A stretch of DNA of 64,000 nucleotides from Salipaludibacillus aurantiacus (lineage in GTDB: Bacteria > Bacillota > Bacilli > Bacillales > Salisediminibacteriaceae): positions 285,553 through 349,552 of the forward strand of contig NZ_FOGT01000003.1 of assembly GCF_900111295.1 (NCBI RefSeq), in the 5' to 3' direction. Shown here piece by piece: positions 48,242-56,394 of the stretch. Every line of letters begins with the position of its first letter. The stretch's first letter is position 1. The notes beneath the pieces are model-generated. The model made no database searches, was not told the DNA's origin, and worked only from the letters and a program-made list of their open reading frames with translations. The position numbers were made by a program, and so were the translations under genes.

Positions 48242-49303
48242 TTATTTCCCCTCCTTCTTGCTTTGCACACGGCTATAGATCCAGCGAATCAGATAGCTTG
48301 AAGCTACAAAGAAAATAATTAAAGCAATGATTATTTCAACAAGTTCAGGAGCAACCCCAGCTTGACCCTGCATGTTATTTGCCCCTTCTTTAAGGCCGCC
48401 AAATAAGAAGGCTGAAAGGAAAATACCAATGGAAGTGCTAGATCCTAATAAGGCAACGGCAATTCCATCAAACCCTAAATTCGTAAACCCAGGCAAAATA
48501 TTAGCATAATTATAAGTTCCCAGCCCTACCATAGCTCCGCCTACCCCGGCAAACGCGCCGGAAACAGACATAGAAAGGATAATATTCAAATTTACATTCA
48601 TTCCTGCATATGAGGAAGCATGCTTGTTGTATCCAACTGAACGAAGTTCAAAACCTTTCTTTGTTTTCCATAAAATAAACCACATCAGAAAACAGGCTGC
48701 TATAGCAATTAAAAATCCCCAGTGCAGACGTGAAAAGTCAGTTATAGCTGACAAATAATCTGAAGAAAGGGAAGCTGAATCGTTAATAAATGCCGTTCTC
48801 TGCCCTGACTCTAACATATAATTTCTTATAAAGTGGTTCACCACGTGCATGGCGATATAGTTCATCATAATCGTTACAATAACTTCGTGTACCTGAAACC
48901 GGGCTTTTAGGACCCCTGGTACAAAACCCCATAATGCACCTGCAAGAGCTCCGCCAAGAATTGCCAGTGGTAAATGAATAATCATAGGAGCTTCTATCAC
49001 AATTCCTACAAGTACAGACACAAACCAGCCTACAATCAATTGGCCTTCAACACCAATATTCAGAAGCCCTGTTCTGAAAGCAAATGCAACAGCAAGCCCA
49101 GAAAAAATTAACGGTGTCATCCGCTGGAGTGTTTCACCAAAATAATAGATATCTCCAAATATCCCTTGAATTAAAGCGACATAACCGGTAATCGGATTAT
49201 TTCCGCTGATGAGCATAATGATTCCGCCGGCAAGGAAACCGAATCCAATGGCAATCAAAGGAATCATTATTCCGAAGAGTTTTCCTTTAAACATATTTGT
49301 CAT
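48242..49303 (-). CDS. nupP: Nucleoside ABC transporter permease (NupP-type)
   Basis: 353 aa, BPD_transp_2 family. Features: FRTGLLNIGVEGQLIVGWF, HEVIVTIMMNYIAMHVVNHFIRN and GFELRSVGYNKHASSYAGMNVN. The start overlaps the ATPase stop by one base (TAATG), so they are translationally coupled. Confidence 0.88.
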   Translation of the reverse strand: MTNMFKGKLFGIMIPLIAIGFGFLAGGIIMLISGNNPITGYVALIQGIFGDIYYFGETLQRMTPLIFSGLAVAFAFRTGLLNIGVEGQLIVGWFVSVLVGIVIEAPMIIHLPLAILGGALAGALWGFVPGVLKARFQVHEVIVTIMMNYIAMHVVNHFIRNYMLESGQRTAFINDSASLSSDYLSAITDFSRLHWGFLIAIAACFLMWFILWKTKKGFELRSVGYNKHASSYAGMNVNLNIILSMSVSGAFAGVGGAMVGLGTYNYANILPGFTNLGFDGIAVALLGSSTSIGIFLSAFLFGGLKEGANNMQGQAGVAPELVEIIIALIIFFVASSYLIRWIYSRVQSKKEGK

Positions 49304-50829
49304 TACTTAGGCTCACCCGCTTCCTTTTTACCGCCAGCCATAAGAAGACCTAGCTCTTTTTCGTCAGTTTCTTTTGCATTAACTATTTCTACGATTTCAC
49401 CTTCATATATTACGGCGATTCTGTCACTTACGTTAAGCACCTCATCAAGCTCTAATGAAACGAGAAGCACAGCACGCCCTTTATCTCTTTCTTCTATTAG
49501 CTTACGGTGAATAAATTCAATAGCTCCCACGTCGAGTCCGCGGGTAGGCTGGGCCGCAATAAGCAGATCAGGTGAACGGTCAACTTCCCGGGCAATGATT
49601 GCTTTTTGCTGGTTTCCGCCTGATAGAGAACGCGCCATTGTTTTTTCGTTCGGTGTGCGGACGTCATATTCTTCGATTAATTCACGTGCTTTTTCGTACA
49701 TTTTAGGATAATTCAAGACACCATTTTTCGTATAAGGCTTTTGGTAATAAGTTTGTAGTAATATATTTTCTCCTACCGTGAATTCAAGCACTAAGCCATG
49801 TTTATGACGGTCTTGCGGAATGTGGCCTACACCTGCTTCAGTTACTTTACGTGGTTTAAAGGCCGTAATATCCTTACCGGAGACGTTAATTGTACCGCTT
49901 TTAGCTTGTCTTAAACCGGTAATGGCTTCGATTAATTCTGTCTGGCCGTTCCCGTCTACACCTGCTACCCCTATAATTTCCCCTGCTTTTACGTTCAGGT
50001 TCAGTCCGTTAACGACACCTATTCCCCTTGCATCTTCGACGTGTAAATCCTTTATGGATAGAACATTGTCTTTTGGTTTTGCTGCTTCTTTTTCTACTTC
50101 AAAACTGACTTCCCGTCCAACCATCATTTCAGCCAGGCTGTTTTCTGTGGAATCTGCCACGTCAACCGTACCAATTCCTTTACCGCGCCGAATGACTGTA
50201 CAGCGATCACATACTTGCATGATTTCTTTTAATTTATGGGTAATTAAAATGATAGACTTTCCCTCATTGATAAGATTTTTCATAATTTGAATAAGTTCTT
50301 TAATTTCTTGAGGAGTCAATGCTGCTGTTGGTTCATCAAAAATAAGTATATTTGCGCCGCGATAGAGGGTCTTCAATATCTCAACACGTTGCTGCATACC
50401 TACTGAAATATCTTCAATTTTAGCATTCGGATCTACTTTTAAGCCGTAACGGTCAGATATATCAGCTACATCTTTAACCGCTTTCCGGTGATCAATAGTT
50501 CCTTTATTCACCGGTTCACTGCCCAGAATAATGTTTTCTGTAACAGTAAAAGTCTGTACGAGCATAAAGTGCTGGTGGACCATTCCGATACCCAGGTCAT
50601 TTGCCACATTGGGGTCTGTGACTTCAACTTTTTTACCTCTCACCTTAATCTCGCCTTTTTCCGGCTGGTACAAACCGAACAAGACGTTCATCAAGGTTGA
50701 TTTCCCCGCCCCGTTCTCGCCCAGTAATGCATGAATTTCGCCTTGTTTGACCTGCAATGTAATATTGTCATTGGCAACGATACCGGGAAATTCTTTTCTT
50801 ATATTGTTCATCTCGATTACGTATTCCAA
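49303..50829 (-). CDS. nupO: Nucleoside ABC transporter ATPase, duplicated (NupO-type)
   Basis: 508 aa with two ABC domains, as in sugar- and nucleoside-type importers. Domain 1: Walker A GENGAGKST, signature ISVGMQQRVEILK, Walker B ILIFDEPT. Domain 2: degenerate P-loop GVDGNGQTEL, signature LSGGNQQKAIIAR, Walker B LLIAAQPTRGLDVG with Gln in place of the catalytic-region acid, so domain 2 is probably non-hydrolytic, as usual in this family. TTG start at 50829 with TAGGAG 8 bases upstream. Confidence 0.92.
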   Translation of the reverse strand: MEYVIEMNNIRKEFPGIVANDNITLQVKQGEIHALLGENGAGKSTLMNVLFGLYQPEKGEIKVRGKKVEVTDPNVANDLGIGMVHQHFMLVQTFTVTENIILGSEPVNKGTIDHRKAVKDVADISDRYGLKVDPNAKIEDISVGMQQRVEILKTLYRGANILIFDEPTAALTPQEIKELIQIMKNLINEGKSIILITHKLKEIMQVCDRCTVIRRGKGIGTVDVADSTENSLAEMMVGREVSFEVEKEAAKPKDNVLSIKDLHVEDARGIGVVNGLNLNVKAGEIIGVAGVDGNGQTELIEAITGLRQAKSGTINVSGKDITAFKPRKVTEAGVGHIPQDRHKHGLVLEFTVGENILLQTYYQKPYTKNGVLNYPKMYEKARELIEEYDVRTPNEKTMARSLSGGNQQKAIIAREVDRSPDLLIAAQPTRGLDVGAIEFIHRKLIEERDKGRAVLLVSLELDEVLNVSDRIAVIYEGEIVEIVNAKETDEKELGLLMAGGKKEAGEPK

Positions 50830-50982
50830 TGTAAACACTCCTATCGTACTCATAAGAAAAACGTGTCTTTTTGACATGGCTTACGGCCGGACCTTTCGCC
50901 CTGCATTCCGTCTTTCTAATGACGAGAGACCGAACTGAATTCCTGTGCCAATTCTCTATAAGAGTCTTCTTTGTGTATGAAC

Positions 50983-51007
50983 AAAGGCTAGTACAAGACT
51001 AGCCTTT
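50983..51007 (-). terminator. Intercistronic hairpin after the lipoprotein gene
   Basis: AAAGGCTAGT and ACTAGCCTTT around a 5-base loop, in the 216-base gap between the BMP lipoprotein and ATPase genes. The T run is weak, so partial termination or mRNA protection that raises lipoprotein over transporter is likelier than a full stop. Confidence 0.55.
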
Positions 51008-51045
51008 AGTTCGAAACTTATTTAAAAGAAATAGATCTGTTTAAA

Positions 51046-52182
51046 TTAAAGTGAGCTTTGGAAATCCTCATACTCTTCATCTGTTTCAGGAACGTCTATT
51101 TCCCCGTTAATAATCATTTCCTCATAGTCTTCCACTGCTTCGATTGCTTCGTCAGAGACGTTATCGCGTGTTTCCGCAATTCCAACTCCATCATCTTCCA
51201 GACCGAATTCCAGGATTTCTCCGCCAGGGAAATTACCGTTCATTGTATCTTCAGACACCTGGTATACTGCTTCGTCTACACGCTTAACCATAGAAGTTAA
51301 AATAACGTTTCCTTCATCCCATTCACCTTCGGTTAGAGCCTGATCCTGGTCTACACCGATAGCCCAGACATTTTCACCGTTACGGGCACGGTCAATTGCC
51401 TCCGTGAAGAGTCCGTTTCCAGTACCGCCGGCTGCGTGATAAATAATATCTGCGCCACCTGCATACATCGTATCAGCGATTTGCTGACCGCGGGATGCGT
51501 CATTAAAGTCCTGGGCGTATTGAACATTAACCTCAATATCAGAGTCTACGTATTTCACACCAGCTTTAAAGCCGTTTTCAAACTTTTTGATAAGAGGACT
51601 TTCAACCCCACCGATAAAACCAACCTCATTGGTCTCAGTATGCATAGCGGCAACCACCCCTACAAGGAATGAACCTTCATGCTCGGCAAAGGTAATATTA
51701 GCAATGTTAGAAACAGGCTCATCGTCGTCTCCCATTACTACAGTATCTACAATTGCAAACTGCTGATCTTCATTTTGCTGGGCCACTGTACGAATATCAT
51801 CTTCCATTAAGAAACCGATTGCGAAAGTAATATCTGTCCCTTCACGAGCAAGCCTGTTTAAGTTAGGAGCATAGTCAGAAGCATCATTTGACTGGATATA
51901 ATCCACGTCTGCCTCAGGGTAATCTTCACCGAAAGCCGTCAAACCTGCCCAAGCAGATTCATTAAATGAACGGTCATCTACACCGCCGGTATCAGTTACC
52001 ATTTTAGAAGAGAAACCTTCATCATCCCCTGCAGCTTCATTGTTGCCTTCTGCCGTTTCGTTTTCATTATTGTTTCCCCCGTCATTGACAGGAGTTGTGT
52101 CCTCATCGCCTTCGCCGCACGCAGCAAGAAGTGTCCCGGCTGCCAGAACAGAAGACATGAGCATCATGAAACGTTTTTTCAT
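51046..52182 (-). CDS. nupN: BMP-family nucleoside-binding lipoprotein (NupN-type)
   Basis: 378 aa. Lipoprotein signal MKKRFMMLMSSVLAAGTLLAAC with the lipobox Cys at 22. Then a Asp/Glu/Asn-rich spacer of about 35 residues and a BMP (PnrA-like) domain with SKMVTDTGGVDDRSFNESAWAGL and IGFIGGVESPLIKKFENGFKAG. Substrate-binding protein anchored outside the membrane. Acidic spacer is longer than usual. AAGGGGGA precedes the ATG. First gene of the operon. Confidence 0.93.
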   Translation of the reverse strand: MKKRFMMLMSSVLAAGTLLAACGEGDEDTTPVNDGGNNNENETAEGNNEAAGDDEGFSSKMVTDTGGVDDRSFNESAWAGLTAFGEDYPEADVDYIQSNDASDYAPNLNRLAREGTDITFAIGFLMEDDIRTVAQQNEDQQFAIVDTVVMGDDDEPVSNIANITFAEHEGSFLVGVVAAMHTETNEVGFIGGVESPLIKKFENGFKAGVKYVDSDIEVNVQYAQDFNDASRGQQIADTMYAGGADIIYHAAGGTGNGLFTEAIDRARNGENVWAIGVDQDQALTEGEWDEGNVILTSMVKRVDEAVYQVSEDTMNGNFPGGEILEFGLEDDGVGIAETRDNVSDEAIEAVEDYEEMIINGEIDVPETDEEYEDFQSSL

Positions 52183-52544
52183 CTGTAAATCCCCCTTGAA
52201 ATTGTATTTTGTCCGCCATCAAATATGTATGTTAGATGATGACAGTTCAACCACTATTATGACATAAAATGAAGAAAAATATAATCTTAAAAACGTTTTC
52301 AAAAAGGGATTATATGTTTATTTATTGGTACGATGTCTGACAACTTCAACTGTCAAACTTCTCCTTTTATCAACGTTTTTTGATTCGTGATAAATATATC
52401 ATTATTTTTAGAGATAATAAATAGTTTTTTTGAAGAAATTTATATTTTGTTTTACAATTTAATGAACCGCTTACATAAATGATTTTTTAACCCTCTTCTT
52501 GTCCAAATTATGTTAAGATTACATACAAAGACTTTATCACCAAA
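52183..52544. other. Divergent upstream region of the nupN gene
   Basis: About 360 bases, AT-rich. Contains TGTCATAAT on the minus strand (52256-52264), a probable extended -10 for nupN, and a cre-like site (52288-52301). The right end should contain the promoter of the CheY-like gene, which I could not define. Confidence 0.5.
52288..52301. promoter_or_regulatory. Possible CcpA operator upstream of nupN
   Basis: TAAAAACGTTTTCA matches TGWAANCGNTNWCA at 13 of 14 positions, upstream of the likely nupN promoter. Confidence 0.5.
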
Positions 52545-52559
52545 ATGGGAGGGATGATT

Positions 52560-52952
52560 TTGAAAGAACTTAGTGTCCTGGTGTGTGATGATACGGAACT
52601 TGTGAGGACACAGCTGAAAGAAACACTGGCTTCTATAGGCGTCCAGACCATAATTGAAGCAAAAGACGGATCAGAAGCTGTTTCGCTTTGCAGAAAATTA
52701 AACCCCGACCTTGTGTTTATGGATATTATTATGCCGAATAAAGACGGTATCGCAGCCTTAAAAGAGATCGTCCAAATCAATCCCGGGATAAAAGTGATTA
52801 TGACGTCTTCCTGCTCGCAGCAGTCTCATTTACGCAAGGCATTATACCTTGGAGCTTATACGTTTATTCAGAAACCTATAAGTGAAATTGTGATTCGGGA
52901 TATACTATATAAATATTTAGACGAAAATACTAAAACAACTACAAAAGTTTGA
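52560..52952 (+). CDS. CheY-like single-domain response regulator
   Basis: 130 aa, receiver domain only. Acidic pair D10/D11 (LVCDDTE), phospho-acceptor D55 (LVFMDIIMPNKDG), conserved Thr/Ser in VIMTSSCS and Lys in FIQKPIS. There is no output domain. TTG at 52560 lies 6 bases after GGGAGGG; the two upstream ATGs are badly placed. Convergent with a chemoreceptor gene, so a role in chemotaxis is likely (inference). Confidence 0.9.
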   Translation: MKELSVLVCDDTELVRTQLKETLASIGVQTIIEAKDGSEAVSLCRKLNPDLVFMDIIMPNKDGIAALKEIVQINPGIKVIMTSSCSQQSHLRKALYLGAYTFIQKPISEIVIRDILYKYLDENTKTTTKV

Positions 52953-52958
52953 TGCGGC

Positions 52959-53000
52959 GTGTCTCACACATTACCTGAATGGCTGTGAGACACTTTTTTT
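52959..53000 (+). terminator. Intrinsic terminator
   Basis: GTGTCTCACA and TGTGAGACAC with a 15-base loop and T7; overlaps the stop of the convergent chemoreceptor gene. Confidence 0.9.
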
Positions 53001-54714
53001 AACTGACTTTATGATATTGGCTGATCAAACCGTTCAGCTGCAAAGTGGTAGCCTGCAGATCTTCCGAATTTGCTGCAACTTCTTCCACCTGCTGCTGCTG
53101 CTGGTCAATAGTATGTGTAACCTGTTCGATTTTTTCCGAAGCTTCCAACGCTGTTTGTGTCGTCCTTTCTATAACCTGGCTAATTTCTCCGCTTTGCCTG
53201 TTTACTTTAAAAACTGAATCAGTATTATCAGAAACAAGCTTTTCCATTTCTCCTATACGGTCAAATATTTGCTTGAAATAACTGCCTGTTTCATGTATTT
53301 GATTAACTCCCTGTCCTGCCTGAATAGCCCCGTTTGACAAAGCTTTCCCCACTTCTCCAGTATCATGCTGTATTTTATTCACAATGCTTGTGATTTCTCT
53401 TACTGCAACCGCTACTTCTTCTGACAATTTACGTATTTCACCGGCAACGACCGAAAATCCTCTCCCGTGCTGGCCGGCACGCGCTGCTTCAATTGAAGCG
53501 TTCAGCGCCAGTAAGTTAGTCTGCTCGGCAATATCTTTAATGCTCTTCACAAATCTTGAAATTTCCTGAGAGCGTTCGCCCAGCACTTTCACCTGATAAT
53601 TCGATTCGTCCACTACATCACGGACGTTTTCTATCTGGTTCACTGAAGCTTCCATTTTTCTGTTGCCTTCCGTTGTTAATTCAGCAATTTCTTTTGCAGA
53701 CTGATTCATTTTTTCGCTGCTTGCCAGCAGCTGATTAATTTCGTCTGAATTAATACTTACTGATTCAGATATGTCTACGAAAGACTGGCTTTGTTCTTCT
53801 ATTCCGGCGAGTAATGTTTGCATACTTGAATGGACATTCAAACTGTTATCTTTGAGGTGGTCAGTAAATTCAGTAAGAAAGTCAGTTTTATTTTTAACGT
53901 TTGTGGAAGTTTCACTAATATGCCCCATCATTAAAGCAAGACGTTCCTTTAATTCATCCAGTGCATGTGAAATCTGCCCTAACTCATCCCTGCTTTCATC
54001 ATGGAGGTTTTCGATATCCAACTCTCCGGAGGTTATTTTTCTGCTGTAACCGATCATGACGGATAGCCGTTTTTTTACATTCCTGCTTATAATCAGCAAT
54101 AACAAAACAGCAAGTATTAAAGAAATTAAAAATGAAAACAGCAATAAGCTGGAAGACCAGTAGAGACTCTGGTGTGTTGAATCTGCTGCCTGGGCTCTTT
54201 CTTCATCGACCATTTGCCTTAACTGCTGCAAAGAATAAACATTTCTGTTTTTAATCGTTTCTCCTCTGTCTTTAATAACGTTAATAAAAACCAGATTATC
54301 TGTATCTCCCGCGACTTCATAAGCTTGACTGAAAAACAGCTCATTAATGTCAGCCGCATTTCCTCTCACAAGGTTGATAAGGCTCTGCATTTCCTCCGTA
54401 TCCAGGTAGGGCTCAATTTCATGCAAAAGCTCTGTAAAAGCTTCACCATTTTCAGCAAACGCTTCTTCTACCCCGGGTTCAGGTATAAAAAGATACTCCA
54501 GCAGCAGGGCGTACCGCTCTTCAAATAATTGAGCCATATCCGTTAAAATGACTGCGCGTTCACCGCTTCTTTCCATCTCCTCTACATCCTGCTGTACATT
54601 ATTCAATGCGTAAGCAACAAATAGAGCAGAAGCTAAAAATAAACCTGCTGTAAAAATAAAAACAATGCCATACTTTCGTGTCAGAGAAAAGTGTTTCATG
54701 TTTAATTTTCTCAT
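52999..54714 (-). CDS. Methyl-accepting chemotaxis protein
   Basis: 571 aa. TM1 (about 12-35), a periplasmic-side four-helix-type sensor region (about 36-190), TM2 (about 192-215), a HAMP segment and a long signalling coiled coil. The hairpin tip is IAEQTNLLALNASIEAARAGQHGRGFSVVAGEIRKLSEEV, the invariant CheA/CheW contact. Ligand unknown. The open frame runs 55 codons further upstream through non-hydrophobic sequence and the promoter; ATG 54714 with AAGGGACC is the real start. Confidence 0.93.
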   Translation of the reverse strand: MRKLNMKHFSLTRKYGIVFIFTAGLFLASALFVAYALNNVQQDVEEMERSGERAVILTDMAQLFEERYALLLEYLFIPEPGVEEAFAENGEAFTELLHEIEPYLDTEEMQSLINLVRGNAADINELFFSQAYEVAGDTDNLVFINVIKDRGETIKNRNVYSLQQLRQMVDEERAQAADSTHQSLYWSSSLLLFSFLISLILAVLLLLIISRNVKKRLSVMIGYSRKITSGELDIENLHDESRDELGQISHALDELKERLALMMGHISETSTNVKNKTDFLTEFTDHLKDNSLNVHSSMQTLLAGIEEQSQSFVDISESVSINSDEINQLLASSEKMNQSAKEIAELTTEGNRKMEASVNQIENVRDVVDESNYQVKVLGERSQEISRFVKSIKDIAEQTNLLALNASIEAARAGQHGRGFSVVAGEIRKLSEEVAVAVREITSIVNKIQHDTGEVGKALSNGAIQAGQGVNQIHETGSYFKQIFDRIGEMEKLVSDNTDSVFKVNRQSGEISQVIERTTQTALEASEKIEQVTHTIDQQQQQVEEVAANSEDLQATTLQLNGLISQYHKVS

Positions 54715-54738
54715 AAGGTCCCTTCTTCCCCCAGATTT

Positions 54739-54760
54739 TGAAATCGTTTTCATTATATCA
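54739..54760 (-). promoter_or_regulatory. Chemoreceptor promoter with cre site at the start
   Basis: Minus strand extended -10 TGATATAAT (54752-54760). Directly downstream, 54739-54752 reads TGAAATCGTTTTCA, a 14/14 match to the CcpA operator consensus, covering the likely transcription start. Strong prediction of catabolite repression. Confidence 0.75.
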
Positions 54761-54809
54761 TGGTTCTTTTTGCATGTGTATATTATCCTAATCAACACCA
54801 TAAAAAAGG

Positions 54810-54838
54810 AGTATATAAAAGCAGGACTTTTATATACT
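54810..54838. repeat. Perfect 12-bp inverted repeat
   Basis: AGTATATAAAAG and CTTTTATATACT around a 5-base loop, between the chemoreceptor promoter and the divergent small gene. Could be an operator or a terminator-like hairpin. Confidence 0.75.
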
Positions 54839-54922
54839 CTGGCATAATTTGTTTTTATTTTTTTATATCGGGAATGCATATGATAAAAGCAAGATATAAA
54901 TCAACAGAGGAGGGTTATTCAT

Positions 54923-55183
54923 ATGGAGATAAAATTCAGTAAAGATTATTACAAATATAAATGGCACTGTTTTTGGGCCATGTGGTATGAAGCGAAAGGG
55001 TATTATTACGGCACCGAAAAATATACAAGTAAGATAACCAGGCACGAGGAAAAAGCCTCGAAGGCTTTAATGGGACACCAAAACAACATTCCTGAAGAGC
55101 CGGTTAATAATGAAGAAATTCCGTATAATTCTGATTCGGTGAATAAAAATAAATCCTTAGAAACAGCCGCTTCATCTGACTGA
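54923..55183 (+). CDS. Small aromatic-rich protein, unknown function
   Basis: 86 aa. The N-terminal half is dense in Tyr, Trp and Lys (YYKYKWHCFWAMWYEAKGYYYGTEKY); the C-terminal half is polar and probably disordered (Asn, Glu, Ser). No signal peptide. GGAGGG precedes the ATG. The last 12 bases overlap the convergent EutH-like gene. Not a family I recognise. Confidence 0.7.
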   Translation: MEIKFSKDYYKYKWHCFWAMWYEAKGYYYGTEKYTSKITRHEEKASKALMGHQNNIPEEPVNNEEIPYNSDSVNKNKSLETAASSD

Positions 55184-56251
55184 GTTATCCGATATATATA
55201 CAGCTATAATAATTGATATTATCCCTGCAGACAGCTTACCTGCTGCCATCGGCACTACCATATGCGGTTCGAGGGCAGCAGTAAAACCTAAATGACCGCC
55301 CAATACAAACGCCCCGCTGACAGAAAAAGCAACATTGATTAATTTTCCTTTATTATCTAATTCATGTAATTTTTTATACATAGGAATGCTGTGTGCCAAT
55401 GAAGCAGTGAGCCCTACCCAGGCCATGTCACCTATTCCGCTTCTCTGAATCAGCGGTTTGAAAAATGGAATGGCTTTCTCTTTAAGGAAATGAACGAGTG
55501 GAAAAGCACCTGCTAAAGCTAATACAATCAGCCCGATGATTTCCATGGATTCTTTAAAAGGAGTCAGCCCGCTGATCAGCACGCTCCCTGTTAACTCCTG
55601 TACTGCTACAATTCCGAGCACAACAGCCGAAAAACCAATAATGCCTTTCCCCAAAATAATAAAACACTGAATCATTAATTTATCTGCCCATAAAAGTCCG
55701 GCAATAATTATTCCTGTAAATAAGATAATAGGAATTAACTGCTGAAGAAGAAACAAAGGTGAAAAACCTGCTATAACCCCAGCTATAAAAGCCCCTGCAG
55801 GGACTGGGATAAGTCCTATCATGATCCCTTTTGCCAAAAAAGGGTATTCTTTTTTGCCTACAAGTCCTAAGGCTACTGGTATAGTAAATACAAACGTAGG
55901 GCCAAGCATTGTAGAAAGAATGATACCGGAGAAAAGACCCGCTTCCTCGCTGCCAGCCAGCTCCAAAGCTAAAGGATAGCCTCCCATATCTATGGCCAGC
56001 AGCATACCGGGAAAAACTGCGGGATCAGCGCCCATGATCGAAAAAACCGGCGTAATAACCGGTCTGACTATTTCTGCTATAACCGGGGCCGAGGAAATCA
56101 TACCTACCATCACCAGAGCAAGAGGCCCCATCGCATGAAACCCTTCATCAAACGCCTTTCCGTATCCTTTTTTGTAACCCGTGGTTTTATCTGCAATTCC
56201 AACAAACATAAAAAAAATCAGGGTCCAGATAATTATTGAATTGATCCACAT
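55172..56251 (-). CDS. eutH: EutH-like ethanolamine transporter
   Basis: 359 aa with about 10 hydrophobic segments. Family features: GYGKAFDEGFHAMGPLALVMVGMIS, ADPAVFPGMLLAIDMGGYPLALEL and LGGHLGFTAALEPHMV. EutH carries ethanolamine across the membrane in eut operons. No eut enzyme genes lie here, so this is an orphan transporter and its substrate could differ. CCGGGGGAA precedes the ATG. Confidence 0.88.
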   Translation of the reverse strand: MWINSIIIWTLIFFMFVGIADKTTGYKKGYGKAFDEGFHAMGPLALVMVGMISSAPVIAEIVRPVITPVFSIMGADPAVFPGMLLAIDMGGYPLALELAGSEEAGLFSGIILSTMLGPTFVFTIPVALGLVGKKEYPFLAKGIMIGLIPVPAGAFIAGVIAGFSPLFLLQQLIPIILFTGIIIAGLLWADKLMIQCFIILGKGIIGFSAVVLGIVAVQELTGSVLISGLTPFKESMEIIGLIVLALAGAFPLVHFLKEKAIPFFKPLIQRSGIGDMAWVGLTASLAHSIPMYKKLHELDNKGKLINVAFSVSGAFVLGGHLGFTAALEPHMVVPMAAGKLSAGIISIIIAVYISDNSVR

Positions 56252-56283
56252 TGTTTTCCCCCGGATATTTAAGTATTAAAAAT

Positions 56284-56315
56284 AAACCACTTATCCGTGT
56301 GGAATAGTGGTCATT
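56284..56315 (-). terminator. Possible terminator of the histidine kinase gene
   Basis: Minus strand ACCACTATTCC and GGATAAGTGGT pair with an internal mismatch, then TTTATTTTT. Confidence 0.45.
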
Positions 56316-56394
56316 TATAAAGTCACAGATTAACGGCCAGCTTTAGAAAAACCGAATGCATGTACACCTCTTCCCTCTATCCATCGGATTAATT

